Assembly (NCBI RefSeq): GCF_038007465.1 | Contig: NZ_JBBOXF010000001.1 | Coordinates: 124,001-188,000, forward strand | From: Sporosarcina sp. FSL K6-1508 | GTDB taxonomy: Bacteria; Bacillota; Bacilli; Bacillales_A; Planococcaceae | Direction of reading: 5' to 3' | Length of the DNA: 64,000 bases | Part shown: positions 34,106 to 42,924 of the stretch, piece after piece | Layout of the letters: each line of letters opens with the position of its first letter | How positions within the stretch are numbered: position 1 is the first letter of the stretch | Translations under genes and position numbers: made by a program | The notes under the pieces: generated by a model | Seen by the model: the letters and a program-made list of their open reading frames with translations, nothing else | The model's database searches: none | Told to the model about the DNA's origin: nothing

Positions 34106-35392
34106 TCAACAGTCCGGTTTATCTTGACTGGAAACCCCTACCACCTGCACGCCTTTTTTCCACACGGACTTTACATGATTAACACCAAAGAAGTACTGGA
34201 TTTCTTGATAGTTTTTCGCATCCCATAAGACGATATCCGCCTGTTTCCCCACTTCAAGCGAACCCACTTTGTCTTCACACTTAATGGCACAGGCTGCGTT
34301 ATACGTAGCGGCTGTCAATGCCTCAGCAGGCGTCAGTCGCATAGAAATACAAGCTAAGTTCATGACAAGTGGCATGGACGTTGTTGGTGATGAACCGGGA
34401 TTGCAGTCCGTAGAAATGGCGACAGCAACGCCTTCATCAATCATTTTACGTCCATCTGCTGCTTGTTCACGCAAATACAGCGCGGTTGCAGGTAGCAGGC
34501 AAGCAATCGTACCTGCTTCCGCCATTGCCCGGATTCCTTCATCGGAAGCTTTCAGTAAATGTTCCGCCGAAATAGCACCGACCTTTGCTGCAAGCTCTGC
34601 CCCGCCGTATGATTCAATTTCATCGGCATGGATTTTCGGAATAAGCCCCAATCGTTTACCTGCTTCCAATACGCGTTCTGATTGTGCAGGTGTATAAACG
34701 CCTTTTTCACAGAACACATCGTTAAATACCGCAAGCTTTTCTTTGGCAATCACAGGCAACATTTCATTAATTATTAAATCGACAAATTCGTCTTCCCGCC
34801 CTTTGTATTCAACCGGAACAGCATGCGCCCCCATAAAGGTCGGCACGATATCGATTGCATGTGTTTCCTGCAATGTCTTCATCACACGGAGTTGCTTTAA
34901 CTCCGTGTCCAAATCCATTCCATAACCGCTTTTCCCTTCGACTGTCGTAACACCGTGTTCAAGGAATAAATCGAGTCGTCGTGTCGTTTGTTCGATCAAT
35001 TGCTCTTCCGATGCCCCACGTGTCATCCTCGTTGTCGCATGAATGCCGCCGCCCGCATTCATAATATCCATGTATGTCGAACCTTCTAAACGCATTTCAA
35101 ATTCACGTTCACGACTGCCTCCGTAAGCAACATGCGTATGGGGATCGACTAACCCAGGGGTAACTAGATGGCCCGTAGCATCTGCAATTTCCGCCTCATG
35201 TAAACGGTCTGCATAACGTTTTTCCAGATCTGTTGTTGTTCCAACTGCTTGAATAATGCCATCTTCTATCCATAAACTGCCGTCTTCCAGTATGCCGAGA
35301 TCGGACATCGCTTCTTTGGAGCGAGGTCCTTTCTTGGCGGAAAGGAGCGTCGCCAGCTGAGCTGCATGTTTAATCCAGAGAGGTTTTGTCAT
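34106..35392 (-). CDS. hutI: Imidazolonepropionase
   Basis: 428 residues, the expected HutI length. It hydrolyses 4-imidazolone-5-propanoate to N-formimino-L-glutamate, the third step of histidine degradation. Metal and substrate motifs are visible: VDPHTHVAYGGSREREFEMR, GKSGYGMDLDTE, AHAVPVEYKG, IPKIHADEIESYGGAELA and AISTDCNPGSSPTTSM. The start overlaps the hutU stop by four bases, so translation is coupled. Confidence 0.96.
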   Translation of the reverse strand: MTKPLWIKHAAQLATLLSAKKGPRSKEAMSDLGILEDGSLWIEDGIIQAVGTTTDLEKRYADRLHEAEIADATGHLVTPGLVDPHTHVAYGGSREREFEMRLEGSTYMDIMNAGGGIHATTRMTRGASEEQLIEQTTRRLDLFLEHGVTTVEGKSGYGMDLDTELKQLRVMKTLQETHAIDIVPTFMGAHAVPVEYKGREDEFVDLIINEMLPVIAKEKLAVFNDVFCEKGVYTPAQSERVLEAGKRLGLIPKIHADEIESYGGAELAAKVGAISAEHLLKASDEGIRAMAEAGTIACLLPATALYLREQAADGRKMIDEGVAVAISTDCNPGSSPTTSMPLVMNLACISMRLTPAEALTAATYNAACAIKCEDKVGSLEVGKQADIVLWDAKNYQEIQYFFGVNHVKSVWKKGVQVVGVSSQDKPDC

Positions 35393-37068
35393 TGTTGATC
35401 ATTTCCTTTAGCAAGCATTGGAATGTTAACTCCTTTTTCACGAGCCGTTCGTTCAGCAATTTCATAGCCCGCATCCGCATGGCGTGCAATGCCCATACCT
35501 GGATCTGTCGTCAACACACGCTCAAGTCGAATTTCCGCTTCTTTCGTTCCATCTGCCACAATGACCATTCCGGAGTGAATTGAATAGCCCATGCCGACAC
35601 CACCACCGTGGTGTAATGAAACCCATGTTGCTCCACCAACTGCATTGATCATGGCATTTAAAATCGGCCAATCCGCCACAACATCTGATCCGTCTTTCAT
35701 CGCTTCTGTTTCACGGTTCGGAGATGCAACAGATCCTGAATCCAAATGGTCACGACCGATAACGATCGGTGCACTTAATTCACCGCTTGCCACCATATCA
35801 TTAATGATTTTCCCAAAGCGCGCGCGCTCCCCGTAACCGAACCAGCAAATGCGAGCTGGTAGCCCCTGGAATTCGATTTTGTCCTGTGCCATACGAATCC
35901 AATTGCAAAGGTGTTCGTTATAGCTGAACTCACGTAAAATCGCTTCATCTAATTTATAAATATCTTCCGGATCACCTGATAATGCAACCCAGCGGAAGGG
36001 ACCTTTCCCTTCGCAAAATTGCGGACGGATATAAGCAGGCACAAAACCTGGGAAGTCGAATGCATTTTCCACGCCTTCATCTTTCGCGACTTGTCGGATG
36101 TTATTGCCATAGTCAAATGTGATTGCACCTTTGTCCATCAAGTCAAGCATCGCCTGAACATGTACAGCCATTGACGTTTTTGACAGTTTCACATATGCTT
36201 CCGGATCATTCGTACGAAGGACCTCAGCCTCTTCTAACGACATGTTTGTAGGTATGTAACCGTTCAATGGATCATGTGCGGACGTTTGATCTGTTAGCAC
36301 ATCGGGCGTGAAATTGCGCGCAATCATTTCAGGTAAAATTTCAGAAGCGTTGCCAAGTAAGCCGATTGATAATGCTTTTCCTTCTTTTTTAGCTTCTTCG
36401 GCCAGACGGATAGCTTCATCCAATGAATCCGTTTTCACATCTGTATAGCGTGTTTCAATCCGACGATCAATGCGCGTCTCATCCATTTCAATGCCGATAC
36501 AAACACCACCCGCCATCGTCACTGCAAGCGGTTGTGCGCCCCCCATGCCGCCAAGCCCCGCGGTTACAGTAATCGTACCTTGTAAACTACCATTGAAATG
36601 CTTCTTGGCAAGTTCTACAAATGTTTCATATGTACCTTGTACAATCCCTTGTGATCCAATATAAATCCAACTTCCCGCTGTCATTTGTCCATACATCATT
36701 AACCCTTTTTTATCGAGTTCATGGAATGTCTCCCAATTTGCATACGCCGGAACAATATTTGAGTTTGCTATAAGAACACGCGGTGCATCTGAATGCGATT
36801 TAAAAACCGCAACCGGTTTACCCGATTGAACAAGTAGCGTTTCATCATTTTCCAATTCTTTAAGTGATTTAACAATCGCATCAAAGCTCTCCCAGTTCCG
36901 AGCGGCTTTCCCGATACCCCCATAGACCACTAGTTTATCAGGGTGCTCAGCCACTTCTGGATCCAAGTTATTCATTAACATACGAAGTGCCGCTTCTTGT
37001 GCCCACCCCTTTGTATTCAATTCTGTCCCTCTATAACGAACTACTTTTTCTTCTGCAATCGCTTTCAT
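35389..37068 (-). CDS. hutU: Urocanate hydratase
   Basis: 559 residues, typical urocanase. It adds water to urocanate using tightly bound NAD+ as an electrophile. The dinucleotide loop GLGGMGGAQP is at residues 171-180 and the catalytic-cysteine region RICWFGYGERARFG lies near residue 410. GGGAGG precedes the ATG; the -10-like TATAAT at about 37098-37103 gives a possible promoter. It begins a hutU-hutI-yjiH-type operon. hutH (histidine ammonia-lyase) and hutG are not in the window, so the first and last steps must be encoded elsewhere. Confidence 0.97.
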   Translation of the reverse strand: MKAIAEEKVVRYRGTELNTKGWAQEAALRMLMNNLDPEVAEHPDKLVVYGGIGKAARNWESFDAIVKSLKELENDETLLVQSGKPVAVFKSHSDAPRVLIANSNIVPAYANWETFHELDKKGLMMYGQMTAGSWIYIGSQGIVQGTYETFVELAKKHFNGSLQGTITVTAGLGGMGGAQPLAVTMAGGVCIGIEMDETRIDRRIETRYTDVKTDSLDEAIRLAEEAKKEGKALSIGLLGNASEILPEMIARNFTPDVLTDQTSAHDPLNGYIPTNMSLEEAEVLRTNDPEAYVKLSKTSMAVHVQAMLDLMDKGAITFDYGNNIRQVAKDEGVENAFDFPGFVPAYIRPQFCEGKGPFRWVALSGDPEDIYKLDEAILREFSYNEHLCNWIRMAQDKIEFQGLPARICWFGYGERARFGKIINDMVASGELSAPIVIGRDHLDSGSVASPNRETEAMKDGSDVVADWPILNAMINAVGGATWVSLHHGGGVGMGYSIHSGMVIVADGTKEAEIRLERVLTTDPGMGIARHADAGYEIAERTAREKGVNIPMLAKGNDQQ

Positions 37069-37398
37069 AAGTAATACCTCCCATTTGTTTGTAATTTCAT
37101 TATATACGGAAGGTTCAGTTATTGTTTTATAATTTAACGCTATTTTTATGTTTTGTTTACAACAAATTATTGAATTCCTGTTTTTTTATAATTAATCTCA
37201 CTAAAATAACCTCTTTCATAAAATAGGGAGGAGGATGTTCGCCGATTCACACCATTCCATATGCCAAAGGTGTGCAGTTTTTAAATTAATTGTAGAGCGA
37301 AATGTAACTGTACTTGTAAACGGATAACAAGCTACAATGATCGGTTCACCAGTGTTCGGACTGAGGACCTTTTTTGTGTAAGGTGAGGAGGAAACGGG
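37069..37398. other. Intergenic upstream of hutU
   Basis: Holds the hutU leader and a cre-like sequence TGTAAACGGATAACA near 37315 that misses the consensus by one inserted base. A short repeat ACACCATTCC...GGTGTG occurs near 37240-37270. No gene. Confidence 0.45.
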
Positions 37399-37476
37399 AT
37401 GGAAAAATGTATTGGTCTCATACAGGAAATCGGCTTCCTAATATTTGTATCGTTCTATCTTTTGCACCGGCTCTAA
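37399..37476 (+). CDS. YvrJ-like micro-ORF (25 residues)
   Basis: An ATG seven bases after GAGGAGG, one of the best ribosome sites in the window, starts MEKCIGLIQEIGFLIFVSFY followed by LLHRL and TAA. The sequence matches the membrane helix and the following xLLxR of YvrJ-family proteins, which normally continue another 20-25 residues. Here the stop falls within CTCTAAAAAAAG, so the gene may be truncated by a mutation in the A-run. YvrJ proteins are small membrane proteins of unknown function. Confidence 0.55.
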   Translation: MEKCIGLIQEIGFLIFVSFYLLHRL

Positions 37477-37860
37477 AAAAAGTCATTGCGATATATGATG
37501 TTTTACTTACATTGAAAATGAAGTGAGTTTCAAAATCAGGTATGATAGTTAAATTTTTCATCTCAGCACCTACTAAGTTGCGCTACGATGACAATCATCG
37601 ACTATCTTGTCTCCACATTCACTACAATGCAAACTTCATAAACAGCCACGCTACTTCCCCATTTGATAACTTTCAATATTCTCGGCTTGCTTCATAAATG
37701 GCAAGTAGAATAGTTGTACCCCCTATATTTCAAATTTCATCTTGATTCTTCTCCAATCCGCCATCCGCATGGTTAGATTTAGCAAATTTCCCAGAAAAAG
37801 GCCTACCTTCCCCTTGGCTAATTGGGCATGTGACCATTCACAGGGATATGCACACAAAAA
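37477..37860. other. Intergenic, no gene seen
   Basis: AT-rich sequence between the micro-ORF and the amidase terminator. I see no frame with a ribosome site, no repeat and no strong hairpin. Confidence 0.45.
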
Positions 37861-37890
37861 AAGATAAGACATGCGCACATGTCTTATCTT
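37861..37890 (-). terminator. Terminator of the amidase operon
   Basis: AAGATAAGACATG pairs perfectly with CATGTCTTATCTT around a 4-base loop; on the minus strand it is followed by TTTTTTTG. Confidence 0.93.
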
Positions 37891-37896
37891 CATAAA

Positions 37897-39324
37897 TTAC
37901 TTACTAGTTGCCGCTACCAGCGATTGAGGACGGGCACCTTTTAATGGATTCGTCTTCTCAAATGCATAGGCGACATTCAAGACGAGATCCTCCCTGAATG
38001 CTGGTCCCATAATTTGCATCCCAGCTGGCATTCCTCCAACCAATCCACAAGGAATTGTTAGTGCTGGAAGGCCCGTCAAGTTGCCGGGACCTGTGAATCT
38101 AATAATATTTTCAATCAGATCAACATGATTACCGTTAATCGCAACTGTGTCATCGCCAATATTCGGTACGATCAATGGCAATGTCGGTGAGATAAGCACA
38201 TCCACTTTTTCAAACGCTTTTTGGAAGTCGAGTTTAATCATCCTTCTGATTTGTTGGGCTTGTAAATAGTCAACTGCCGAAGGGATTTCACCAAGTTCAA
38301 ATAGATACCTGATATCCTCTCCAAAGTCATTCGGGCGTTTTTGCAAGTTCTTATGATGGATCGTACTTGCTTCAGATAACGAAGTGATCAATTCCGCATA
38401 CTCAGCATATTTCAATGAAGGAATGGATACGACCTCCACTTTGGCCCCTTGGTCGACCAATGCCTGGATGCCTTCACGCACCAATTTCTCCACATTCGAA
38501 TCGACATCCTTGAAGAAATAATCCTCATTGACACCGATAACCAAATCCTTGACATCCCCCGTTAACTTTTCTGTGTATTTCATTGTCGGGACATTTACGG
38601 AAGTCGGATCTTTGCTATCATACCCCGCGAGCACTTCGAGCATTGCCGCCGCATCTGTCACAGTCTTCGTCATCGGACCAATATGATCCAAAGACCAGGC
38701 AAGCGGCCAACATCCATATTTACTCACCAATCCATGAGTCGGCTTCAGTCCGACAATACCACAAGCCGATGATGGAATTCGAATTGAACCGGCAGTATCT
38801 GTCCCTAACGTCCCAATACTCATATTGGAAGCGATTGCCACTCCCGAGCCTCCGCTCGATCCCCCTGGAATCTTATCCAAATCCCATGGATTACGCGCCG
38901 GACCGAAGTGGGGATTATTATTGGTGATGCCCCAAGCATATTCGTGCATATTAAGCTTACCGGTAAAAATGACACCGGACTCTCTAAGGTTTTCGATGAC
39001 AGTCGCATCGTAATCCGAAACGAAATCACTGTGGATTTTCGATGCCATCGTCGTCACTTCATCTTTGAAGTAAATATTATCTTTAATCCCCATCGGAATC
39101 CCGTGAAGCTTGCCGCGGTAATTTCCGTTAGCAATCTCGCTCTCTGCTTTTTTAGCAGACTCTTTCGCACTTTCGTGTGTAATGGTGATATATGCATTGT
39201 TCTTGTCATTTAGCGCATCGGCCTGATTCAATACTGCGTCTGTCAGTTCGACCGGAGAAACTTCTTTTTTCTCAATAAGTGGTGCCAATTCTTCTATTGA
39301 AAGAGAGATGAGATCTTTACTCAA
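37897..39324 (-). CDS. Amidase signature family protein
   Basis: About 475 residues from the TTG at 39324, seven bases after GGAGGTGA; the in-frame ATG at 39363 lies inside the upstream gene. The Ser-cisSer-Lys triad is complete: Lys in HGIPMGIKDNIYF, GGSSGGSGVAIAS, and the nucleophile in TDTAGSIRIPSSACGIVGLK. The family hydrolyses amides or transfers their ammonia (GatA). The start overlaps a 60-codon gene, which suggests a two-subunit amidase. The substrate is unknown; lack of gatB makes a tRNA amidotransferase unlikely. Confidence 0.9.
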   Translation of the reverse strand: MSKDLISLSIEELAPLIEKKEVSPVELTDAVLNQADALNDKNNAYITITHESAKESAKKAESEIANGNYRGKLHGIPMGIKDNIYFKDEVTTMASKIHSDFVSDYDATVIENLRESGVIFTGKLNMHEYAWGITNNNPHFGPARNPWDLDKIPGGSSGGSGVAIASNMSIGTLGTDTAGSIRIPSSACGIVGLKPTHGLVSKYGCWPLAWSLDHIGPMTKTVTDAAAMLEVLAGYDSKDPTSVNVPTMKYTEKLTGDVKDLVIGVNEDYFFKDVDSNVEKLVREGIQALVDQGAKVEVVSIPSLKYAEYAELITSLSEASTIHHKNLQKRPNDFGEDIRYLFELGEIPSAVDYLQAQQIRRMIKLDFQKAFEKVDVLISPTLPLIVPNIGDDTVAINGNHVDLIENIIRFTGPGNLTGLPALTIPCGLVGGMPAGMQIMGPAFREDLVLNVAYAFEKTNPLKGARPQSLVAATSK

Positions 39325-39499
39325 CTTGGTCACCTCCCGCAATATTGCGTAATGAAATGTCATAGCTTTCTAGCGGCAGATCTGTTAGTTGTTCTTTCAG
39401 TTTTTCAATCGCTTTCCACCGTGACTCCACCACTTTGTAGTCACCTTCTGGTATTTCCAACCCTTTTGCAGCAAATAGTTCCCGAATTGACACTGTCAT
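39317..39499 (-). CDS. Small putative amidase partner (AtzG/GatC-like)
   Basis: 60 residues: MTVSIRELFAAKGLEIPEGD, then YKVVESRWKAIEKLKEQLTD and LPLESYDISLRNIAGGDQVE. An N-terminal helix, a GLEIPEGDY turn, a second long helix and a tail follow the plan of GatC and of AtzG, the small subunit that stabilises the biuret-pathway amidase AtzE. Its last codons contain the amidase ribosome site and the genes overlap by eight bases, so the two are made in step. The homology is inferred from shape and context, not demonstrated. GGAG precedes the ATG. Confidence 0.6.
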   Translation of the reverse strand: MTVSIRELFAAKGLEIPEGDYKVVESRWKAIEKLKEQLTDLPLESYDISLRNIAGGDQVE

Positions 39500-40387
39500 T
39501 AATAAATCACTCCAATTAGTATTTTATTAAAGCTATTACAATCGGTACAAAATTAAACGCAAAAATTAGAACGAATACCTACAGCTCAACAACGAACAAA
39601 AAGATCGTCAACTAGAAAACTATCACCACCAACATATAATCAAATTTTCACATAGCAAATATAGTGTACATTAAATAGTCCGATATATCAAATTATTACA
39701 AAATCCATATTATCATTATTCATGTTACAGTACCGGCCAGTATACGAAATAGAATAGAACCCTTTTCGTCGATTTCAGTCGGGGTGCCCAAAAACATTTC
39801 GTACATCAAACACATCGATAGTTTTCTCCTCGTTTGTTCAGATTTTGCAACTCAGTTAGAATTAAGTCTAATTTCCTATCCATTGCAAACGTCTTCTATT
39901 CTGTAAGCAATAACACATAGGTACCCATTGTTTATTGCTATAGACATATCATCTTTATTAAATCACATCTACTTAGTTCCACCGATTCACTAGTTAATAT
40001 GTTCAATATATTGTTCGTGTGCCTATCTAACGAAAAGTAACAATCAATTTATATCTTCGAATGAATATGTTAACGTATCAGTTACCAATCCATACCTCTC
40101 TACTATATATGAAACAGACTAATACGATTTCCAAGCTTTTTCTACGCTACTTTTACTGGAAGTATTGATATAGCTATGACCTGTTAAGCAGGGATTCCCA
40201 CGTTCTTCAGTAAGCGTTCAAGAATAAAAAACAAATAAAGACCAGAGATTCATAGATACTTCTGGTGAAGTGCCGAATGGACTCGCCGAAGCATAGGACA
40301 TATTATCACTAGCAGAACAAGAGCTCGTTCAATGGTTGTTCTTCGAAGGATTTATGCTTGTGAAATTGAGACTTGAATTAGTGTGAA
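39500..40387. other. Long intergenic region, no gene seen
   Basis: About 890 AT-rich bases. Short open stretches on both strands have no start with ribosome site. A plus-strand segment near 40270-40385 reads LAEQELVQWLFFEGFMLVKL but follows a stop and lacks a start, so I do not call it. The first 30 bases hold the GGAG site of the small amidase partner. Confidence 0.45.
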
Positions 40388-40424
40388 ATGCAAAACCAGT
40401 CATCCGTATGAATGACTGGTCTTA
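40388..40424 (-). terminator. Terminator of the 5'-nucleotidase gene
   Basis: ACCAGTCAT and ATGACTGGT are perfect arms; on the minus strand the stem is followed by TTTTGCATTT. Confidence 0.75.
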
Positions 40425-40459
40425 GTGTGTACTTACTAATTATCAGATTAGTTTCCAAA

Positions 40460-40486
40460 TTGACTGGGTGACTGTCACCCAGTCAA
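40460..40486. repeat. Dispersed odd palindrome, copy 5 (TTGACTGG arm type)
   Basis: TTGACTGGGTGAC and its complement around a central T. The arms are the same as in copy 4 and the centre differs. It lies 20 bases past the 5'-nucleotidase stop. Confidence 0.85.
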
Positions 40487-40505
40487 CTTTAATAACTTTT
40501 AAAAA

Positions 40506-42752
40506 TTACTTTTGCAACTTCACATACTTACTAGAGACATATGCAGTTTTGCCTTTGTAAGTAACTTTATACCACCCTTTTTCTTTCCCTAAAATCGTCA
40601 GCTCGCTATTCTTTGATACAGCTCCAACTACTTTCCCGTTGTTTGCTGGGTGAGTGCGTACATATAAGCTATATGCAGTAACGTTTCCTTTACTGACTAC
40701 GGGTTTTGTTATTATTGGTTTTGTGACTTCAGGTTTAGTTTTATCCGGTGTCGGTTTACTTGGAGTAACGGGTTTTTCTTTTCCGTCATTTCCATCAGAT
40801 GCAGGACTTTTCAATGCCTGTGCTAATTGTTGATAAAGTTCGCCCGTTGTTTTCACTTTGGAGAACTGACTATCGCTCACCTTAGCTTTCATGGCTAAAG
40901 CTTTTATCTCTTCACTAGTTACGACATCATTTACATTGATAGATGCAACATTGGTGTATTTTCCATCTTTCGTTGTCGGTACTTCTAAAATTCCTTTATT
41001 GACAAGATCGGCAACTGCTTTATAGTCTGGTGATTTTGTATCTGCATTAATAATCTTCCAATTACTTTGATGAACAGGTGTGTATTCGCCATTCATCTCT
41101 TCTTTTAAATATCTAATTGCTAGATTCCGGATGGTACCGCCAGTTTCTCCATAAGCACTTTCATCTTTAGAGGACCAAAGCATATTAAATTTACGTCCTT
41201 CCAGTGCCTGCCCTTTTGAGAGAAGGAAGTCCATTCTGTAGGCGTTCATGCCTATTTTAAGTTCATCCTCCATTGTAATTGGAGTTTCATCCAATCTACG
41301 TAGATTTTTAATTCGGTCTCCAGGTTTCTTAGACAAATCGATATCATACTTGATGTTACCAAAAAAGTCATTTGTACTGTATTTTGATGAACGACGTGTT
41401 TCATCAAAACTAATTGTTACATCTCCTGGGCGTGTGCTATTGAAGTAACCGACTGCCCATTCCATGTAATCCTTCAGATCTTTACCTGTCACTTCATACA
41501 CAGATACTTCTCCGCCTGCAAACTGATAATTATAGGCAATGTCTTTTTTCTTGATAGGTCCAATATCTAGGAAAGCTTTATCATTATCTATTTGATGCGC
41601 CACAACGTCAGCTTTACTGTAGTGAAGCATCACTTCATGGAAAAAGTCTGACAACGGCGTCTCCTGAATTTGAACCGCAGGAATTCCTTTGATTTCATCT
41701 TTCGGTACAAGGTTTGTACCTTTTAATTGTCCAACAACAATATTCGCATCCGCACGAGCAAACTCATGAAACGACTCCAATTGGCTTTCCAGCTCACTGT
41801 CCGATTCAACAATCGTTCCATCAGCTGATTTAACTGGAATTGCTTTTGCATCTTTATCTTTCAGTACAAACTTTTCGCCCTCACGATTGAATGTCAAATC
41901 TATTTGAGAGATATGTGTACCGTATTTATTAGGTTCTGTAATCAAAACCCCATTTACGACTTCTTTTTCAATCAGTATATGATTATGGCCTCCAAAAATG
42001 GCAGCTAGCTCAGGTACCGCGTTTGCAACATCACGTACGCCTGTTCCAGGAATCCCATTTTCATTTTCTAGACCCATATGCATGATACCAATCATGACAT
42101 CTACTTTTCCTTCTAACTCTTTAACTACCTTTTTCGTCTCTTCAACTGGATTTTTAACAACCAATCCTTCTAAGTGATCAGTACCTTTTTCAAACTCAAC
42201 GATTAATGGAGTGACCATACCGATAATCGCAATTTTAACGCCTTCTTTTTCAATAATCGTATAAGCCGGCAAAAACCGTTCGCCATTCTCTTTGTATACA
42301 TTCCCCGCCAATTTCGTACCTTTGTACTGACTGGATACCTTATCTAATGTATCCAATCCAAAATTGAACTCATGATTACCATAAGACCATGCATCATAAT
42401 CCATTTCATTTAAAGCTTTCATTAAGGGTGATTCAGGCTGATCATTGAACAGTTCCGCGGAATTATCCTGAATCATATCACCATTATCCAAAAGGATTGT
42501 ATTTGGATTCTGATCGCGAACATCTTTAATAATTGTAAACAACTGCGTTAAGCTTCCGCTTAGGTTTGATCCGTCCACTGCATAATCCCAAGGCATGAAA
42601 CGACCATGTATATCCGATGTTGCTAGGAGCGTAATATTAATCTCCTTTTCTTCCGCATTTACAGTAGTCCGCATGGAAAATGCTCCAGTACCTAGAATCA
42701 GCACCACTGCTAAAAAAGTTGGTAACCATTTTTTCAACTTGAATGTTTTCAT
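40506..42752 (-). CDS. Secreted bifunctional metallophosphatase/5'-nucleotidase with SH3 domain
   Basis: 748 residues. A signal peptide covers about residues 1-33 (WLPTFLAVVLILGTGAFS). The calcineurin-like phosphoesterase domain has LLATSDIHGRF, ILLDNGDMIQD, YGNHEFNFG, IGIMHMG and GGHNH, the five metal-binding blocks. The nucleotidase C-terminal domain follows (GGEVSVYEVTGKDLKDYMEW). A helical module, a Pro/Lys/Thr linker (near 665-690) and a bacterial SH3 domain (VTAYSLYVRTHPANNGKVVG to the end) would attach it to the wall. It releases phosphate and nucleoside from extracellular nucleotides, including 2',3'-cyclic forms. Monocistronic; GGGGAG precedes the ATG. Confidence 0.93.
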   Translation of the reverse strand: MKTFKLKKWLPTFLAVVLILGTGAFSMRTTVNAEEKEINITLLATSDIHGRFMPWDYAVDGSNLSGSLTQLFTIIKDVRDQNPNTILLDNGDMIQDNSAELFNDQPESPLMKALNEMDYDAWSYGNHEFNFGLDTLDKVSSQYKGTKLAGNVYKENGERFLPAYTIIEKEGVKIAIIGMVTPLIVEFEKGTDHLEGLVVKNPVEETKKVVKELEGKVDVMIGIMHMGLENENGIPGTGVRDVANAVPELAAIFGGHNHILIEKEVVNGVLITEPNKYGTHISQIDLTFNREGEKFVLKDKDAKAIPVKSADGTIVESDSELESQLESFHEFARADANIVVGQLKGTNLVPKDEIKGIPAVQIQETPLSDFFHEVMLHYSKADVVAHQIDNDKAFLDIGPIKKKDIAYNYQFAGGEVSVYEVTGKDLKDYMEWAVGYFNSTRPGDVTISFDETRRSSKYSTNDFFGNIKYDIDLSKKPGDRIKNLRRLDETPITMEDELKIGMNAYRMDFLLSKGQALEGRKFNMLWSSKDESAYGETGGTIRNLAIRYLKEEMNGEYTPVHQSNWKIINADTKSPDYKAVADLVNKGILEVPTTKDGKYTNVASINVNDVVTSEEIKALAMKAKVSDSQFSKVKTTGELYQQLAQALKSPASDGNDGKEKPVTPSKPTPDKTKPEVTKPIITKPVVSKGNVTAYSLYVRTHPANNGKVVGAVSKNSELTILGKEKGWYKVTYKGKTAYVSSKYVKLQK

Positions 42753-42866
42753 GAATACTCCCCTTATCTTTCAACTCTTTAGAAAAATCTTAATTAGTAT
42801 AACATTTACTTATCGAAAATAACTAGACGAGAGGAAAATTCTTTTACCATTTACCTTCACTACACC

Positions 42867-42912
42867 AAAAAAATAGCCCCTTGATCGATTACTCGATCAA
42901 AGAGCTATTTAT
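42867..42912 (-). terminator. Terminator of the S-layer gene
   Basis: AAATAGC-TTGATCGA / TCGATCAA-GCTATTT with apex TTAC, preceded on the plus strand by A-runs so that the minus-strand transcript ends in T. The apex CGATTACTCGATC is nearly shared with the terminator at 46115. Confidence 0.9.
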
Positions 42913-42924
42913 TTTGCAAGGTCA

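Noticed and set aside
37312..37328. cre-like sequence TGTAAACGGATAACA upstream of hutU
   Set aside because: One extra base in the right half breaks the consensus, and the distance to hutU is large; listed only as a weak candidate.
40270..40385. Plus-strand stretch reading LAEQELVQWLFFEGFMLVKL
   Set aside because: Preceded by a stop, no start or ribosome site, and no family recognised.
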